From: Ochotona curzoniae
Lineage: Eukaryota > Chordata > Mammalia > Lagomorpha > Ochotonidae
DNA: 64,000 nt
NCBI RefSeq assembly: GCF_017591425.1
Contig: NW_024467121.1
Coordinates: forward strand, 25,308,707-25,372,706
Direction of reading: 5' to 3'
Below are positions 1-12,296 of the stretch, piece after piece; position 1 is the first letter of the stretch; each line of letters starts with the position of its first letter. The notes under the pieces were generated by a model. The model was given only the letters and a program-made list of their open reading frames with translations. It made no database searches and had not been told where the DNA came from. The position numbers and the translations under genes are program-made.

Positions 1-1567
1 TTTCAGAATAACTTGAAGAGCTTTTACTAGGATTCGTCTGGTCTATCTTCAGTAAATAGTGACATTTTCAGCAGTGAGGCCAAATCTACTTACCTGGTGC
101 CTGTATTTTACTTATTGTTAAATGATATACATGGGATATTAAAATATGGTGTTTTGTTGATATTCTTAAATTGGGAGGGTTTTATTCAGCATTAAAGTTA
201 AAAATACCAAACAAGCAGGCACTTGTATCCTGCTCTTCATTTTCCTTTTTTTTCCAGACTTGTTTTCTCTTTAGATAATTCCTTTCTTGGATTTCAGTGA
301 GCTGGACTTATTTCATCGCCACACTCCTTTTCCATTAAATAGTTCATTAGAATTGATAATAGTGCTGTTCACGTGGGGCCAAACATCAGGTTATCAATAG
401 AAAGCTAGTACATAAAGTGTTCTAGATTTGCCTTGCTAACGAAGTGAATGCAGCAGTGGCATGGTTAACCGAAGTGACCCAGTCCACACTCAAAGAGAAA
501 ATGCTTATAAAGAGGCTTTGTGGCACCAAGAATTAGTATTCCATTTCTAGCTCCTGTAGGTGTCAATGGAACTTTCTCTCATAATGTAGGGATTCTGAAT
601 CTTCACTAACTCTAGCAGTAAGAAAATGGACAGGGAGTTGTGTGTAAATTGGTGCACTCAGTGGACGAGACCAGTCCTCAATGTGTGCAGACACCATCCA
701 GTTGTCTCAGGGTCAAAGGCAGGAAAGCAGTGATCTGATTCTCTTTTGAAGCCAGGAACCCTTTTCTCCTCTGCCTCAGAATCAGATCCCTACTCTTCGG
801 CCTTTCCACTCTAGCCCCCTCTGGGAACTTTCTCACTGAGACTTGCACTGGGGTTTAGACCATCACATCTCCGTGTTCTCAGGGTTTTGTTACTTTACTT
901 TAGCAAAGGTTACTTTTCTTACTTTACTTTGTAACTTGCACAGGAATGATATGTTGAAACAGTGAGAATCACTGGTGTGATTCCCTAAATTGTTTATGTT
1001 CATCCTTATCAAAATAGGATTTTACATTTTTCATAATTATAAAACATAGAGAAGGAAGACAATATGGATGTTTTTTTTAAAAAGGTGTAAGATTAAGACA
1101 GACAGAAGTTACTAATAAAATAATCTTAATTCTAAATGAAGGCTCTAGGTTGTTCAGTTAATTACAGCAAATTTTAAATGTAGTCTAATTTTATACCTTG
1201 GAATTAGTTTAGATTATGCTATTTGGATGCATGAGAAGTGATCATGTTGGGTACAATCAGCAGGGGAGGAAAAGAACTGGAAGCAGTAAATTTCTTTGCA
1301 TTATTCATTACCTCTCCTGATTTCTACAACCTCTGGACCTTTCACTGACAAACCAGGGAGTGATTTACTTTTGGAAGGTGCTGCAGATAGAAAATGGAAT
1401 CTATGCGTATGGGCTATTAGCTCCATGTGGCTGTCTGGAGGTGATCACAGACATTAGGAATGCTTCGAGGATGAAATAAATGTGCAAGCAGAGTAATGAA
1501 ATTTAGCTTTCAGCATGGCAAAAGAGAAGCCGCTGTATGATCAGGTTCTTCATGTCCCCTTCAGGTT
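1..1567. other. Intronic stretch without recognised elements
   Basis: AT-rich DNA with stop codons in all frames. The only local structure I noted is a 12-bp direct repeat, TTACTTTACTTT, at 890-901 and 919-930. I recognise no repeat family here. Confidence 0.6.
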
Positions 1568-1765
1568 CTTATGTTGGAATCCTCAGCCCTGAGATGATGG
1601 TGTAAGGATGAAAGGCCCCTAGGTCATGAGGCAGAGGCCATAGAACAAGGAAGTAAGCCCCCTCACCAGATAACCAATCTGTCAGCAACTTGTTCTAGCC
1701 CTTCCAGATTCCAGGAACGTGAGAACTCAAAGTTTATCATATATAAGGCATAGTGTCTCTAGTGT
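1568..1765 (+). mobile_element. MaLR-type LTR fragment (MLT1/MST-like)
   Basis: The order of motifs fits a MaLR LTR: ATGTTGGAATCCTCAGCCC, GATGATGGTGTAAGGATG, TAGGTCATGAGGCAGAGG, then CCCTCACCAGATAACCAATC. The element is old and has lost both ends. These are non-autonomous LTR relics with no coding capacity. Confidence 0.55.
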
Positions 1766-1928
1766 TGTGTAATATGACTTGGACAAGACTTATCTTTTGA
1801 GAAAGGCATATTCTCCAGCGAGAAAGACGTTTTGTTTTTGTTTTTGTTTTTTTGTTGTTTTAGAATTATTTTCTTATACAATAAAAGCTGAGAATCATGT
1901 CTCTCTTAGGGATAGTGATCAGCTATTG

Positions 1929-1997
1929 CAAATAAATAAATAATAATAATAAGTAAGGAAAGAAAAGAAAGAAGGAAACAAACACACACACACACAG
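1929..1997. repeat. Compound simple repeat (AATA / GAAA / AC)
   Basis: Adjacent short runs of AAT and AATA units, A/G-rich GAAAG units and (AC)n make a low-complexity block. A T-rich (TTTTTG)-like run sits just upstream at about 1830-1860. On the minus strand this block produces a spurious hydrophobic reading frame. Confidence 0.85.
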
Positions 1998-2300
1998 AGA
2001 AATCAGGTTTTCTAGTTGCCTCTTCTCATGCTGTGATTTTATTGAGCAAGGAAATAGAACAACCTGTGCAACTGTTCTGTTCCCACACCACTGGCTTCTG
2101 CAAGGGCTCAGGCCCAGCATGTGACTCTTCCCTCCTCAACTTTCCACAGGTGCCACTCTACTCCTAACACAACTGAGATGTGGTTACCTCTTCACACTTT
2201 GTGTTTAACTAACTGCTATAAGTAACTGGCTTACCTTTTCCAAATGTGCAACTGAGAGCTTCTATTTGTCTCCTTCAAGTAGAACTTAAATCGACAAGAT

Positions 2301-2610
2301 ATTTTTTAAAAGTTTTATTTTATGTATCTGAAATACAGAATGATAGAATGTTCCATCTGGTGATTTGCTCCTCAAATGGCCGCAGTGGCCTAGTCTGGGC
2401 CAAGTTGATTCCAGGAGACTGAAATTCCATATGGGTCTTCCACATGAGTAGCAAAGACCCACACACTTGGGCCATCATCTGCTGCCTTCCCAGGTGTATT
2501 AGCCGGGAACTGGATCTGAAATGAAGCAGCTGAGATTCACATGGGTGCCCAGATAGGATTCCAGTATCCCAGGTGATGGCTTAACCGGCTGTAACACAAT
2601 GGCCACCCAG
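2301..2610 (-). mobile_element. CSINE (lagomorph C repeat)
   Basis: Read on the + strand it begins with the T-rich end TTTTTTAAAAGTTTTATTTTA. The CSINE landmarks TCCTCAAATGGCCGCAGTGG, ACTTGGGCCATCATCTGCTG and the head-proximal GGCTTAACCGG follow. It is near full length and moderately diverged. Confidence 0.88.
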
Positions 2611-3879
2611 GATGGATCTTATAATATGCATCTCCCTGAAAATGTAGACAGGGTTTTGAGAAACAGTCAAGGTGGGAAAATATTGAAGGAAATGAAAATC
2701 TCATTCTGAAATTCTCTTTAGAACTCATTAAGCTAGGAAAAAGATTATGGCATCCTCTAATTTAAAATGACAGAGGACCCTGAAGGTTATTGATCCAGAC
2801 CAATCCCCAAGTGAAAATCCTTAGTCAAAAGCATGCATGCATGAATACTTCCCTTGATAATAGGGAGGATTTCCTTTATATCATCCCACTGTTTTTTTAT
2901 AGAACTCTAATTGGTATATGTCACTGCCTCCCAACTCTGCCTGGAGCAGCAGCTATATACACTATAAATGACACCAGCCAGGTCTGAGATGAGAAACAGG
3001 GAGATGGAGGAGGAAAGAACGAACGATAAGTGTGTGCATGTGTGCACATATGCACACCGTCATGGCTCTGCTGACTTCTCAGCTCAGTCCATCCTTTATT
3101 TTTCAAGGAAGAATCCTGCCCATTGTGCTCTGATAACTTCACAGTCCCAGGATTCCTTGCCCAACCCTCAGCAATCAGATTGGCTGGCTGGGTATCAGTT
3201 CTGCACTGCAGGCTTCTTGCTGCCATGGGGAACAGCAGATTTCAAATACCAAGTTTAGCATCCCTCTGTGGGTATCTTGCAAAGAAAGCCAGATAAACAG
3301 CACTTATCTAGGCAGGCCAGATAGTACATCCATGGAGATGATTAGGTTTCTGCAGAGGAGTGCTGGCTCTTTGAAAGCAGCTGCCCAGCAGGTTAACACC
3401 CTGCCTCAATGTTGCTCAGAGAAACATTACATTTATGGCATCCTGAGGAAAGTGAGCTTTTATGTAGGCTCACAGAGCTCCTGAATGATTAAAACTCTGA
3501 GCCTCAGTAACATAATATTGGCTCCAAGTTCTTACCAGTCAGGCTTTTTGCCAGATGTTGCTGTGAGCTTTGAGGTTTTCCAGAGAATACTGGGTCCTAT
3601 GGGGAGAGAGACAGAGAGAATGTGTGTGGATGCATACATATGCTTGTGTGTGATGGCTGTATTTTCAAGGAGAGTTTGGTTTCAAGACCCAAGGAATGAA
3701 CAACATATGCAGCAGCATGTGGATGTCAATTTGAATGAGAATAATTTGATTTTTGACAACAGAAAACACTTGTTCATCCTTCACAAGTAATCTTTTAGAG
3801 AAACTGTTTCCAATTTTTAATCCTTTGCAAAAGCACACTTGGAAGCTTAGTAAAAACCTGTATTACTATTTGAGTGTAT
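2611..3879. other. Intronic stretch; one alternating purine-pyrimidine run
   Basis: I recognise no repeat family or exon. At 3031-3057 a 27-bp run alternates strictly between pyrimidine and purine (TG/CA/TA steps) and is partly self-complementary. Overlapping short open frames on both strands look like chance. Confidence 0.55.
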
Positions 3880-4175
3880 AAAAGCTGCTATAATAAAATA
3901 TCATAGGTGTAGCAGAGAATAAACAACAGAACTGTATTTCTCACTATTCTGGAGGGTGGAACATTCAAAATCAAAGTGTTGCTTAGAATCTATTTCCTGG
4001 TTTGTAGAGGGCGTGTTCTTCTGTGTCCTCTTGAGGTGGAAGTGCCAAGTGTGCCCTATCATGTCTCTCACAAGAGCACTAACCTGGGTCCTGAAGGCTC
4101 TGTCCTGGTATGCCAATGCCGCTGGCAGGTTCTACCTCCTCTTCTAAACATGGCACCTTCATTGTAACAACAGCA
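3880..4175 (-). mobile_element. MaLR-type LTR (MLT1/MST-like)
   Basis: The + strand carries the complement of a MaLR LTR 3' end: GCTGCTATAATAAAATATCA, then AATAAACAACAGAACTGTAT, TCTGGAGGGTGGAACATTC, and further on TGTGTCCTCTTGAGGTGG and CAAGAGCACTAACCTGG. The order is collinear with the family. Confidence 0.75.
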
Positions 4176-4304
4176 ATTCTAGTATTTCAGCTAAAGAAAT
4201 GCTCTAGTTCTGAGCAGGGGCTTCCCTCCTGTGCTCCCTGATAGGGCCCCCTGCGATGCTGACTGGGTATAGATTTACCTTTATAGTCAGGAACAGCTCT
4301 AAGG

Positions 4305-4405
4305 CTTACAAAAATAGGCAGATTTTTAGACCTTTCCCCAGAGATTCAAGTTTAGTGGCTCCAGGTTGAACCTAGGAATCTGCGCCATGAGCAAGACCTT
4401 CTGCT
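4305..4405. mobile_element. Possible MER5-like (hAT) fragment
   Basis: The motifs CCCCAGAGATTCAAGTTTAG and AACCTAGGAATCTGCGCCAT resemble the middle of MER5A. The terminal inverted repeats are not evident, so the boundaries and the call are tentative. Confidence 0.35.
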
Positions 4406-5944
4406 CAGCTGCAGCGGTGGATTCCCAGCCACTGCCCTGACCTGATGAAGAAGGCTTGTGCTGCCTCCTGTCTTCATTCCCCTCCTGAGGGCTTTGGCTG
4501 GTATGTTGTTTCTTCCCTTCAATCCCTGCTTCACTCCTTCATCCATGGAGAATGTTCTACTCTATGTGGAGAACACCCATTAAGTAACTGAAATAAAAAT
4601 GCTTTAACATCTGAGTGTGATTCAAACTTGAAAATTGCTAAAATTGACTTCTGTCGCCCATAAGTACAAGGCAAGGTTGGAAGTGACATATCCTGAAGAC
4701 ACGGCCAAGGTACTATGAGATCAAACAGGAAGCAGACACTTATGAGTCACTTGTGTCAGATATATCTGAAGAAACAGCTTTAAGAAAGCCATTCGTGTTA
4801 GGCTTTTGTGAAGTGAATATTTGTGCTGGACTTGGGTGTAAAAGAAGGAATTTTGTTTATTATCTCCATAGCCAGTCAGAATTCCAACAAGGAGGAGGAG
4901 ATGCACTAACAAAGGCGAGTTAAAATTACATTATTTTGTGTAGAGATAGACAAGTTTAAGGAACTCATCAATGGGTGGAGAATAGGATCCAGCCACTGTA
5001 AGAACCCTTTGCCATCTCTAGGCCTAAATGTATGAGAGGACCTCTTGGTGGGTGCTGTGGACACATCCAGCCATTGCCAAGGGGTTACCTGGAAGGACTG
5101 GGAGGGGAGAATCATGGCCATTTGGAAACTGTAGTCTTTTTGAACTGGGGGCAGAAGGAAAATACTCTCCAGTCCCCCTTTCTCCTGCCTGAGTTGGCAG
5201 TAGAAATGAGAAACCAGGCATCTGTATGATGGAAGATGTCCCAGGGTGAGGGAGAATGTATGATAAGGAAAAATTAGGCTGAATTACTTTTGCTGTCAGG
5301 AACCCATGCTGCTGAGAAATAACCTACTCCAAGGATAATGACATTAATCTCTTCATTAAGGTGGAAATCTCACATCCTAACTATTTGAAATTTCACTTCT
5401 CCTTTGTTTCTCACTGACAATCAGATTTTGCCAGGAACTTCAGAGAGGGTCCTCAGATGACAGTGTTTCTTATTTGGTCCCCTAATACTCAGGCCCTTCT
5501 TACATACAGCAGACTGGAGGCTTTGTTGCTGAGATCTTTCTTCCACTGGATGCTCTGGGTCATTGCATTTAAGTTCTGCATTTCGTAATGTCCTTGCATA
5601 TGAACATTATTTTATCAGTTCTTTTTGCGATTATATGCCAAATGATGACCATTTTTCCACATCTCATTGGAATGGCCTTTCTACTCCATATTTCTACCAG
5701 TATTCACCTGGAAATCATTTAGTTAGGCTCTAAGATGATTCAGACTTTCCCTGCAGTGCCATACATCTAAGCCCTCATCAGAATTACCCTGTAATACTCC
5801 ATGTATGGTAATCCTAATGTTTTCTATCCCACTGCTCCACATTTGTCCAACCTTTACTCATGATCCAGTTCCTTAGCTACTTTCAAGTTTTTTGAGTACT
5901 TATGATAGCAATAGCCCCATTTCTCAGTACTAATTTTCTATCTT
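4406..5944. other. Intronic stretch without recognised elements
   Basis: Two overlapping open frames of 63-71 residues occur on opposite strands near 4906-5229. They lack similarity I recognise and are not preferred on one strand, so I treat them as chance. From 5570 to 5940 the sequence is T-rich and could be a very old LINE relic, but I cannot assign it. Confidence 0.5.
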
Positions 5945-6295
5945 GGTATATGTTGTGTGCTTATATAAAATACTACAGCTTGAGTAATTAATAAACAATA
6001 TAAGCCTATTTGGTGCATAGTTCTCAAGGTTAGTAAATGAGAGAGTGCAGCTGATTAATTTTCCTGCTGTGCCATAACATGATGGCAAGATATCATATGG
6101 CAAGAGGAAAAAAAAAATCTGAACTTTTTTTTTTTAATCTGGAAATCACTTCCCTGATAATGGCACTAAGTAGTTCCTGAGGACAGTACTCTTTATAGCC
6201 TAATCATTTCCTGATGGTCCCACCCGTTTATACTGTTACTTGGCAATTAAATTTAAGCATGGGGCTTTGGAGGGGACATTCCAACTGTAGCAGGG
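5945..6295 (-). mobile_element. MaLR-type LTR relic
   Basis: The + strand shows TGAGTAATTAATAAACAATA, TTTGGTGCATAGTTCTCAAG, the central GATGGCAAGATATCATATGG, and finally GGGGCTTTGGAGGGGACATT. This order fits the complement of a MaLR LTR. An A-run and a T-run near 6108-6135 interrupt it. Confidence 0.55.
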
Positions 6296-7778
6296 ATAGT
6301 AAGAGGAAGGAAGGAAATAGAAAAGTCTTTAAGTTAATCCGCTCAACTCTATGTGAAGTAGAAGTTTGACACATGTTGTCATTGTATTTATATGAACTGT
6401 CTTTCAGGTGAGCCAGTAAGAACAGGATTTTGGAATACTTTTAATTTTTGATGACATTTTGCTTCCTTTTGATTCACAGCTGCGTGTTACTCATGAGTTT
6501 GTTTTCTGAGTTATAAGAACAAGCCTGAAGTTGATACTTTTCCTAATGTCAGGTGCATTGGTTTAGCACTAATCTGGATTATAGAGATTTGTCATTTTTA
6601 AAACAGCATATTATGGAGGAGACCTAAGCTTTTGAGAGAGATGAAAATAGCTTCCAATGCTTTTTAAGGAATACTTTTGAAGAGAGTTTCAAATAGTAAG
6701 TCAATATGGTGATGAAGTTTTAAAATGGAGGATACAGAAAATAAGCTAGATAAGTGAAATGAAGAGGAAGCTTGGCTGTGTGATTATGTTAATGGCCAAA
6801 ATTTTAGTATCCCAGGTTCTTACCATAGCTGGCTTAGCTAAATAGGTGTGATGCTTCAAGTAGGCAGGTTCCTAGGAGTCAGGTCCAAGCGATTTGGGGA
6901 CCTCGCTGTGCTGTGCACTGTGCTTCTCTCCTTTGGCCATCTTATAGACATGTGGAGTATTTAGCTGCATTTAGCCAACCTAGTTCTATTGGTCCTACAT
7001 CCTTAAATATATCTTGTCATCTCCTCTCATCTTTCATACTTTACTGTAAAATTTTGATTAGCTGCAGTATTTTCATTCTGATATCTTTCACTTACTATTG
7101 GTGTTGTATCTTGTCTCTTTAATATAAATTTTAAATCTGGTTTAGCTTGTTCTATAATTTTTTGAGTCAGTACATAGTATTTTTTTCAAACGATAGTATC
7201 CGTATTTCTTTCATTAGAAAAAAAATTATTTATTTGAGTGAGGGGCCAAGCTGCCATCACCAATTTGAAGTTATCAGTTGTTTAACAGATGATTTTACAA
7301 TTCTTAAGAATTTAAGAATCAGCTCTGAAGAGCAAGTTTGTGCCAGTTGCAACACACATTGCATTTAGAACTGTGCATATTTCAATGTCCCCAAGCTTGA
7401 ATGGCAGGGTGAGTGGGGTCACTGAGAAATTATGGCAGTCGAGTTTTTATGATTTGATGGTGAATATAAAATTTGGAAGCTCAGAATCATAGGGGATTTT
7501 CAATCCCAAATATAGTAATAATTAAAATACATTGCATAGAGGTAGTAATACCATTGAATTTAGTTTAACTTAGCAATAATGGGCTCAGTGTGTTTTTTTT
7601 TTAATTATTCAATCATGATTCATTTGAATTATTTTCATGTAATTTTGTGTTAGGGCTTAAACTCTGGAAATGAAAAACAAACAAACAAAAAACCAAGGAA
7701 CACAACTGCTTTCCTCCAGAAACTTATAGTACAAAAGGAGAAAAAGAAAAATAAATGCCAGTAAGACTGAGCTTTGAT
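6296..7778. other. Intronic stretch without recognised elements
   Basis: AT-rich sequence. Two + strand open frames of 69 and 73 residues at 6913-7368 read as low-complexity hydrophobic peptides with no family I know. No repeat assignment is possible by eye. Confidence 0.5.
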
Positions 7779-8060
7779 GATGGCAGGATGGCTCAATTGG
7801 CTATTCCTCTGCCTCTAAGTGTCGGAATCCCATATGGGTATAAGTCCCTGCTTGTGGCCTGGAAAATTAGCAGAGGGTGACTCAAAGCCTTGGACATGTC
7901 GTTTCATGTGGGAGACCCTGAGGAAACTTCTGGCTTCAGATCAGCTCTATTCTGTCCATTGTGGCCTTTTGGGGAGTGAACCAATGAATGGAAGATCTTT
8001 TTGTATATCCTTCACTCCGTATATCTGCCTTTCCAATAAAAATAAATAACTGTCTTTAAA
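7779..8060 (+). mobile_element. CSINE
   Basis: The head has GGATGGCTCAATTGGCTATT, followed by GGAATCCCATATGGG, then CCTGCTTGTGGCCTGG, TTGTGGCCTTTTGGGGAGTG, and the tail CTTTCCAATAAAAATAAATA. The copy is near full length with a small internal deletion in its first third. The + strand 76-residue and minus-strand 168-residue frames overlapping it are not genes. Confidence 0.92.
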
Positions 8061-8765
8061 ATATGGAGTAAGATTTGAAAAAGAAAAACTATATATCCAA
8101 TATTTAAGGGATGAGATGAGATGAGGATCTAAGGGTAAGAGAAATCTTCCTGAAGAAAATAGCCTAGATGGAGCCTTTAGGGATTTAGGAACTGTCCTCA
8201 AACTGGTCCTAGGAACTAAACATAAAATACATTGTCGATTAGGTATTTTATGTATACAGTATATTATGCACTTCGGTGGCCCTTGTCCAAGGGTCATCCA
8301 GACAACCAAGAGATTAGCAAAAGTTTCACCTTGACGTCCTCCGACTCTGCTATGGAAATCTTGTATGCAAAGTGGAGGAAAAATACTCTGATATTCAAGC
8401 ATTGGAAAACTGAGTAAGGGAAATATAATTGCCATTTGTGCTTTGTCTTTCACTCATACATTTAGAAACACATTTGATGTTTAACAGCCCCCAATCAGCT
8501 GAAAAGCAAAGTGAGGTGAAAACAAGACCTGCAATTTTCTTCTATTCTTTAACAATAGAAGTGACGACCATTTTCAGATAATCAAAAAATGGAAGCAGCT
8601 CCACTGACCAGTTAATGAATGTATTTGGTAAACTTAGAAGATAGAATGGGATGTATTTTATTTCTCTACAAGAAAATATATGTATTAAGTAGATAATATT
8701 CCATTTCCCTGATTTTTATATTTGTAGTTAGAACATTTTCTCATTTTTCAAGTGTATATTTTTAC

Positions 8766-9063
8766 AAAAAAGTTTTTTGAAAGACAGTTACAGAGAGCAA
8801 GGTAGAGACAGGAAGGTATATCTTACATAAGTTGGTTCATTTCTGAAAGGCTACCACAGGTGGCACTGCTTCATGCTGAAGCCAGGAGCTTGGGGTTTCA
8901 TTTGAGTCTCCCGTTGGGGTATAACAACCCAAAAAGTTGGCACATATCCCATTTCTTTCCTGGGTGCGTTAGCATGCAGCTGTATTGGAAGCGGTGCAAC
9001 AGAATCTCAAAGCGGCACCTGTATAGGATGCCATAGCTTAACCTGCTCTGACATAATGCACAG
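8766..9063 (-). mobile_element. CSINE, older copy
   Basis: The T-rich end and a GAAAGACAGTTACAGAGAGC segment start the element on the + strand. Then come GAAGCCAGGAGCTTGGGG, TTTCCTGGGTGCGTTAGC and GGCACCTGTATAGGATGCCA. It is strongly diverged. It lies head-to-head with the + strand CSINE at 9157-9460. Confidence 0.78.
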
Positions 9064-9156
9064 CTTCAAGTGTCTATTTTTGTTAGAGATTTAGTCTCCA
9101 TATTATTATAAGTAAGCCAGTATATGTTCAAAGTTCTACTAGAAAGCTCTCTGAGA

Positions 9157-9460
9157 AGCCAGTACCATGGCCCAGCCTTTTAACACACTGCTTTTAACAC
9201 TGATATCAAACTGAATTCAAGTTGCTCTACATCAGGTTCCACTTCTTTCAAGTACACGTGGGAATCCAGGAAGTGACAATCCAAGTATGTGGTACCCTGG
9301 CACTGATGTAGGAGATCAGAATGGAGTTCCTAGCTTAGGTGTTACTTGGATTAAATCTGACCATTTGGCCATTTGGAAATGAGCTATCAGGTGCAAGATT
9401 GTGTGTGTGTGCGTGTTGCTACTCTGTCACTATGCCTTTTAAATAAGTAAATCTTAAAAG
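9157..9460 (+). mobile_element. CSINE, older rabbit-like form
   Basis: The head reads AGTACCATGGCCCAGCCTTT. The body has ACACGTGGGAATCCAGGAAG and CATTTGGCCATTTGGAAATG, and the tail is TTTTAAATAAGTAAATCTTA. A short (GT)n run lies near its 3' end. Confidence 0.75.
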
Positions 9461-10117
9461 AAAGCTCATTGAGGCAGAATGACATTTGTGGGTGTTTGCC
9501 ACCATGCAGTATCCCTCAGGTAGGTGCTGGTTACTGACTATTCAATGCTTTAATTGGTGTTCTGATACTTTATATCTAGAGAGGGAGTGTGTTGGCATTT
9601 TATAGACACAGAAATCCCTTGGTGGGGATTTCTTATGAAATATGCCAGTGGCCATTCTTGTGGTGGGCCATCATTCTGCAGCCTGCAATCACAATGATGA
9701 TTAGGCACTTGCAAGCTCAGCTACTTTGATTATCTTCCTATCATTACTCAGCTTCCCCTCATAAGAATTTTTTGTCAAGCCTAGGAAGCCTGGACTTTGG
9801 GCCCATATCTCCATAAATAAATACAGTGCTATTGTTTGCTCAAAGGAGTAGTCTACAAGGCAGAAAGGAATCCCAGAAATGACTTCAATTTTCACCCAGT
9901 TACCTTCTGTAATGTGAAGTCCTCTTTGAAAATTTTAGGATGCTATACTCTCTGGGTCTTTATAAACTTAAGAGTAAATTCTGCTTCTGTGGAGTAGGTA
10001 TGTGAACAGTCATGTCAAAGCCATTTTCAAAATTCTCCAATTTCTTCCTCATTCACCAAATTTATCACTTTGCATTGATTACTGTTAACTCATTTTTAAT
10101 TCTAGAACAATTGTACA
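9461..10117. other. Intronic stretch without recognised elements
   Basis: Mixed AT-rich DNA. A minus-strand 64-residue frame at 9701-9895 has no similarity I recognise. Confidence 0.5.
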
Positions 10118-10530
10118 AGGGTAATTTAAAGAGTTCATGAAAAATAAAATTAAAAGAAATTTATTTTTAGGTCAAAATTTTAAAAAACATCTCTGCATAA
10201 TTTTTTGATGTCAAATCTAATTATTTTTGCTGTGAATTTTACCTTTTTGCACTTCCTAGTCATTTGTATCTTTTCCAGTAAGTCCTTGGGATTCATTAAT
10301 TGATCATCCAAGAGACTTTGTGATTGCTGAGATTGTAGATGTCCCTTCCAACACTGTTTTTGCTACATCTTGTGGATAATGATGTGCTTTATTTCATTAT
10401 CATTTCTGCAGTGCCATGTGAGTCATGCAGTAGCATCAATTTCTACAAGAAGATTTTTATTTTCATTACTTGAGTGATGCATTGATAATTCTGTAGCATG
10501 TTGTTTAAACTCATGTCAATGAACATTTTT
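10118..10530. mobile_element. Possible mariner-type DNA transposon relic
   Basis: The left end, TAAAGAGTTCATGAAAAATA followed by AATTAAAAGAAATTTATTTT, resembles the TTCATGGAAA-type terminus of mammalian Tc1/mariner elements. The interior is heavily decayed and I could not find a matching right terminus. The call rests on about 80 bp. Confidence 0.3.
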
Positions 10531-10589
10531 TTTTTGTTTGTTTTTCTCCCTCCCTGTTGTGGACTGTTTTCTGGCTTTGTATTTAAGGG

Positions 10590-10925
10590 AATTTATAATA
10601 GAAGTGTAGAAGTGCCTAACATGTCCAGGTGTGGAGACATAGTGCAGTATGTCTCTCTGCATCCAGACCAAAGATGAACTCTAAGTAAAACAGGTGGATA
10701 TATCCTGGCTGTAGGATGCTGGACTCTCTGACATTGTCCATGCCTACAATGTTGGGAAATGCTTCAACAGTGGAATGATGGACTTATTTCTGTTCATGTA
10801 GGACCATCCATTAAAATACTACATGGGAAATCAATAGGGGGAGGAGGGAACTTGAGAGAGTGATGGGAAAACCCAGAGCCTATGGAACTGTATCATAAAG
10901 CAATAATAAGCAACAATCTTAAAAG
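10590..10925 (+). mobile_element. L1 3' end (3' UTR region)
   Basis: GTAGGATGCTGGACTCTCTG and the segment around it match the same part of the L1 at 16320-17040 (ATAGGATACTAGACTTTCTA). The G-rich tract AGGGGGAGGAGGGAACTTG and an A-rich end follow. It is a 5'-truncated, non-coding LINE-1 remnant. Confidence 0.62.
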
Positions 10926-11654
10926 TCTGTGCATAATGATTCTTTAAAAAGTTCATAACAAAGGTTTATCATGAAAAGATGTGATTACTGAATAGATCAT
11001 GAGAACATGTTTTTTAGAGCTCCACTCTCCATGTGGAAAGGGAGAATTAATTCAAGTTTCTGTGAAATTCAAATGGGTTTCTTATGCATTTCCAGTTGAA
11101 TAAAAAAGCTGTTGGTCCCTCACTCAATTATCTTAGGTTTTAATTATCTCTGTGTATGTTGCATCAAAGCTACTTGGGTGTCATTATAAAGGCAAGCTTT
11201 CAAAAAAGCTTCAGTTATGTGTGTGGGACTTTCTTATTAACAAAAAGTAAGCAGAAATCCTGGCCTGTGAATCTGGGTAGTCCCCTGAGAGAGGTCTACA
11301 CTCCATTTCTACTTTGTATTAAGTCCAAACTGTCACATTTTTCATTTAGAATGGATGCTGATGCCACATTTAGTTGACTGTATTTTTAAGCATCATCTAT
11401 TCCTAACAAGGTATGTAATGTGATTCCAGCTGTTGTAATGAGACCGACCATTAGCAGAATGTCTTTCATTTTTTGCTTGGTTAAAAAAAATTTTTTTTCT
11501 TCATTATGTTATGGGGTAGCTAGCAAAAGGGAGCCAAAGATTTTGTTTCCTTTTTATTTGCAGTCAATGAAATGGCATCACATATTACTCATAATCAACT
11601 CCAGTTTGTGCGTTTGTACAGCTTAGTCTTAGAATCATACAAAGAAAGGTGGAT
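10926..11654. other. Intronic stretch without recognised elements
   Basis: AT-rich DNA with two + strand open frames of 73 and 68 residues (11156-11377, 11420-11626). Neither resembles a known protein, and neither sits between credible splice sites. Confidence 0.5.
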
Positions 11655-11943
11655 GTTTAGTCTACAGATTAAGGTGGGCAGATAGGACCCCCATTAGAGT
11701 GCCTGGATTGGATTCTCAGTTCAGATTCCCAATTCCAGCCTCTTAGTAGGTTGTGGGGGGCTCCAAGTGGTGATTCACGTAGTTGAATCTCTTCCTACCC
11801 ATGTGGAACATCTGAATCAGGCTCCTAGTTCCCAGCTTCAGCACTGCCCAGTGCCGCCTGTTGCAAGCATTTGGGAATTCAAACAGCAAATGGCAACTGT
11901 TTGTCTCTGCCTATCTGATTTGAATGAATGAATAATAAAAAAA
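11655..11943 (+). mobile_element. CSINE, older copy
   Basis: The head region TCTACAGATTAAGGTGGGCA is followed by TTCAGATTCCCAATTCCAGC, ACCCATGTGGAACATCTGAA, TTGCAAGCATTTGGGAATTC and the tail TGAATGAATAATAAAAAAAG. The order is collinear with rabbit-like C repeats. Confidence 0.8.
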
Positions 11944-12114
11944 GAGGGGAAAGTGAGGTCTATCATGCTTGAAAATTTTTTTTCTAATGCATCCGTGGTG
12001 GTTTAGGTATCTTATTTTTACTTTTTTAAAATTTCATCACTGCTCTCAAGTTCCACACACTAAAAAAACATAATCCCCTTTACCCATCCACTAGGTTTTA
12101 CTACTTTTCTAGAA

Positions 12115-12296
12115 CAATGGTTCAAAAAAGTAGCTCCGGATCAGAAATATCATACAGGAAAATCTGTAAAATTGTTAAATGAGTTTCAACTCAGCCACTG
12201 ACATCTTCTTACTGACTAGAAAACTCTCCGTGGGGACCCTAGAATCTGTGCTTCATACCTGGAAGAAGTCTGATTCAGGCCTACATTTGAGAACTG
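12115..12296. mobile_element. MER5A-like hAT transposon, complete
   Basis: The 182-bp element starts CAATGGTTC and ends GAGAACTG, which are imperfect inverted repeats of the CAGTGGTTCTCAA type. It is flanked by perfect 8-bp duplications, TTCTAGAA, at 12107-12114 and 12297-12304. The interior (GGGGACCCTAGAATCTGTGC, AAGTCTGATTCAGGCC) follows MER5A order. MER5A is a non-autonomous Charlie-group element of about 190 bp, so this copy is essentially whole. Confidence 0.85.

Noticed and set aside
7947..8453. 168-residue minus-strand open frame
   Set aside because: It runs antisense into the CSINE at 7779-8060 and has no recognisable protein features.
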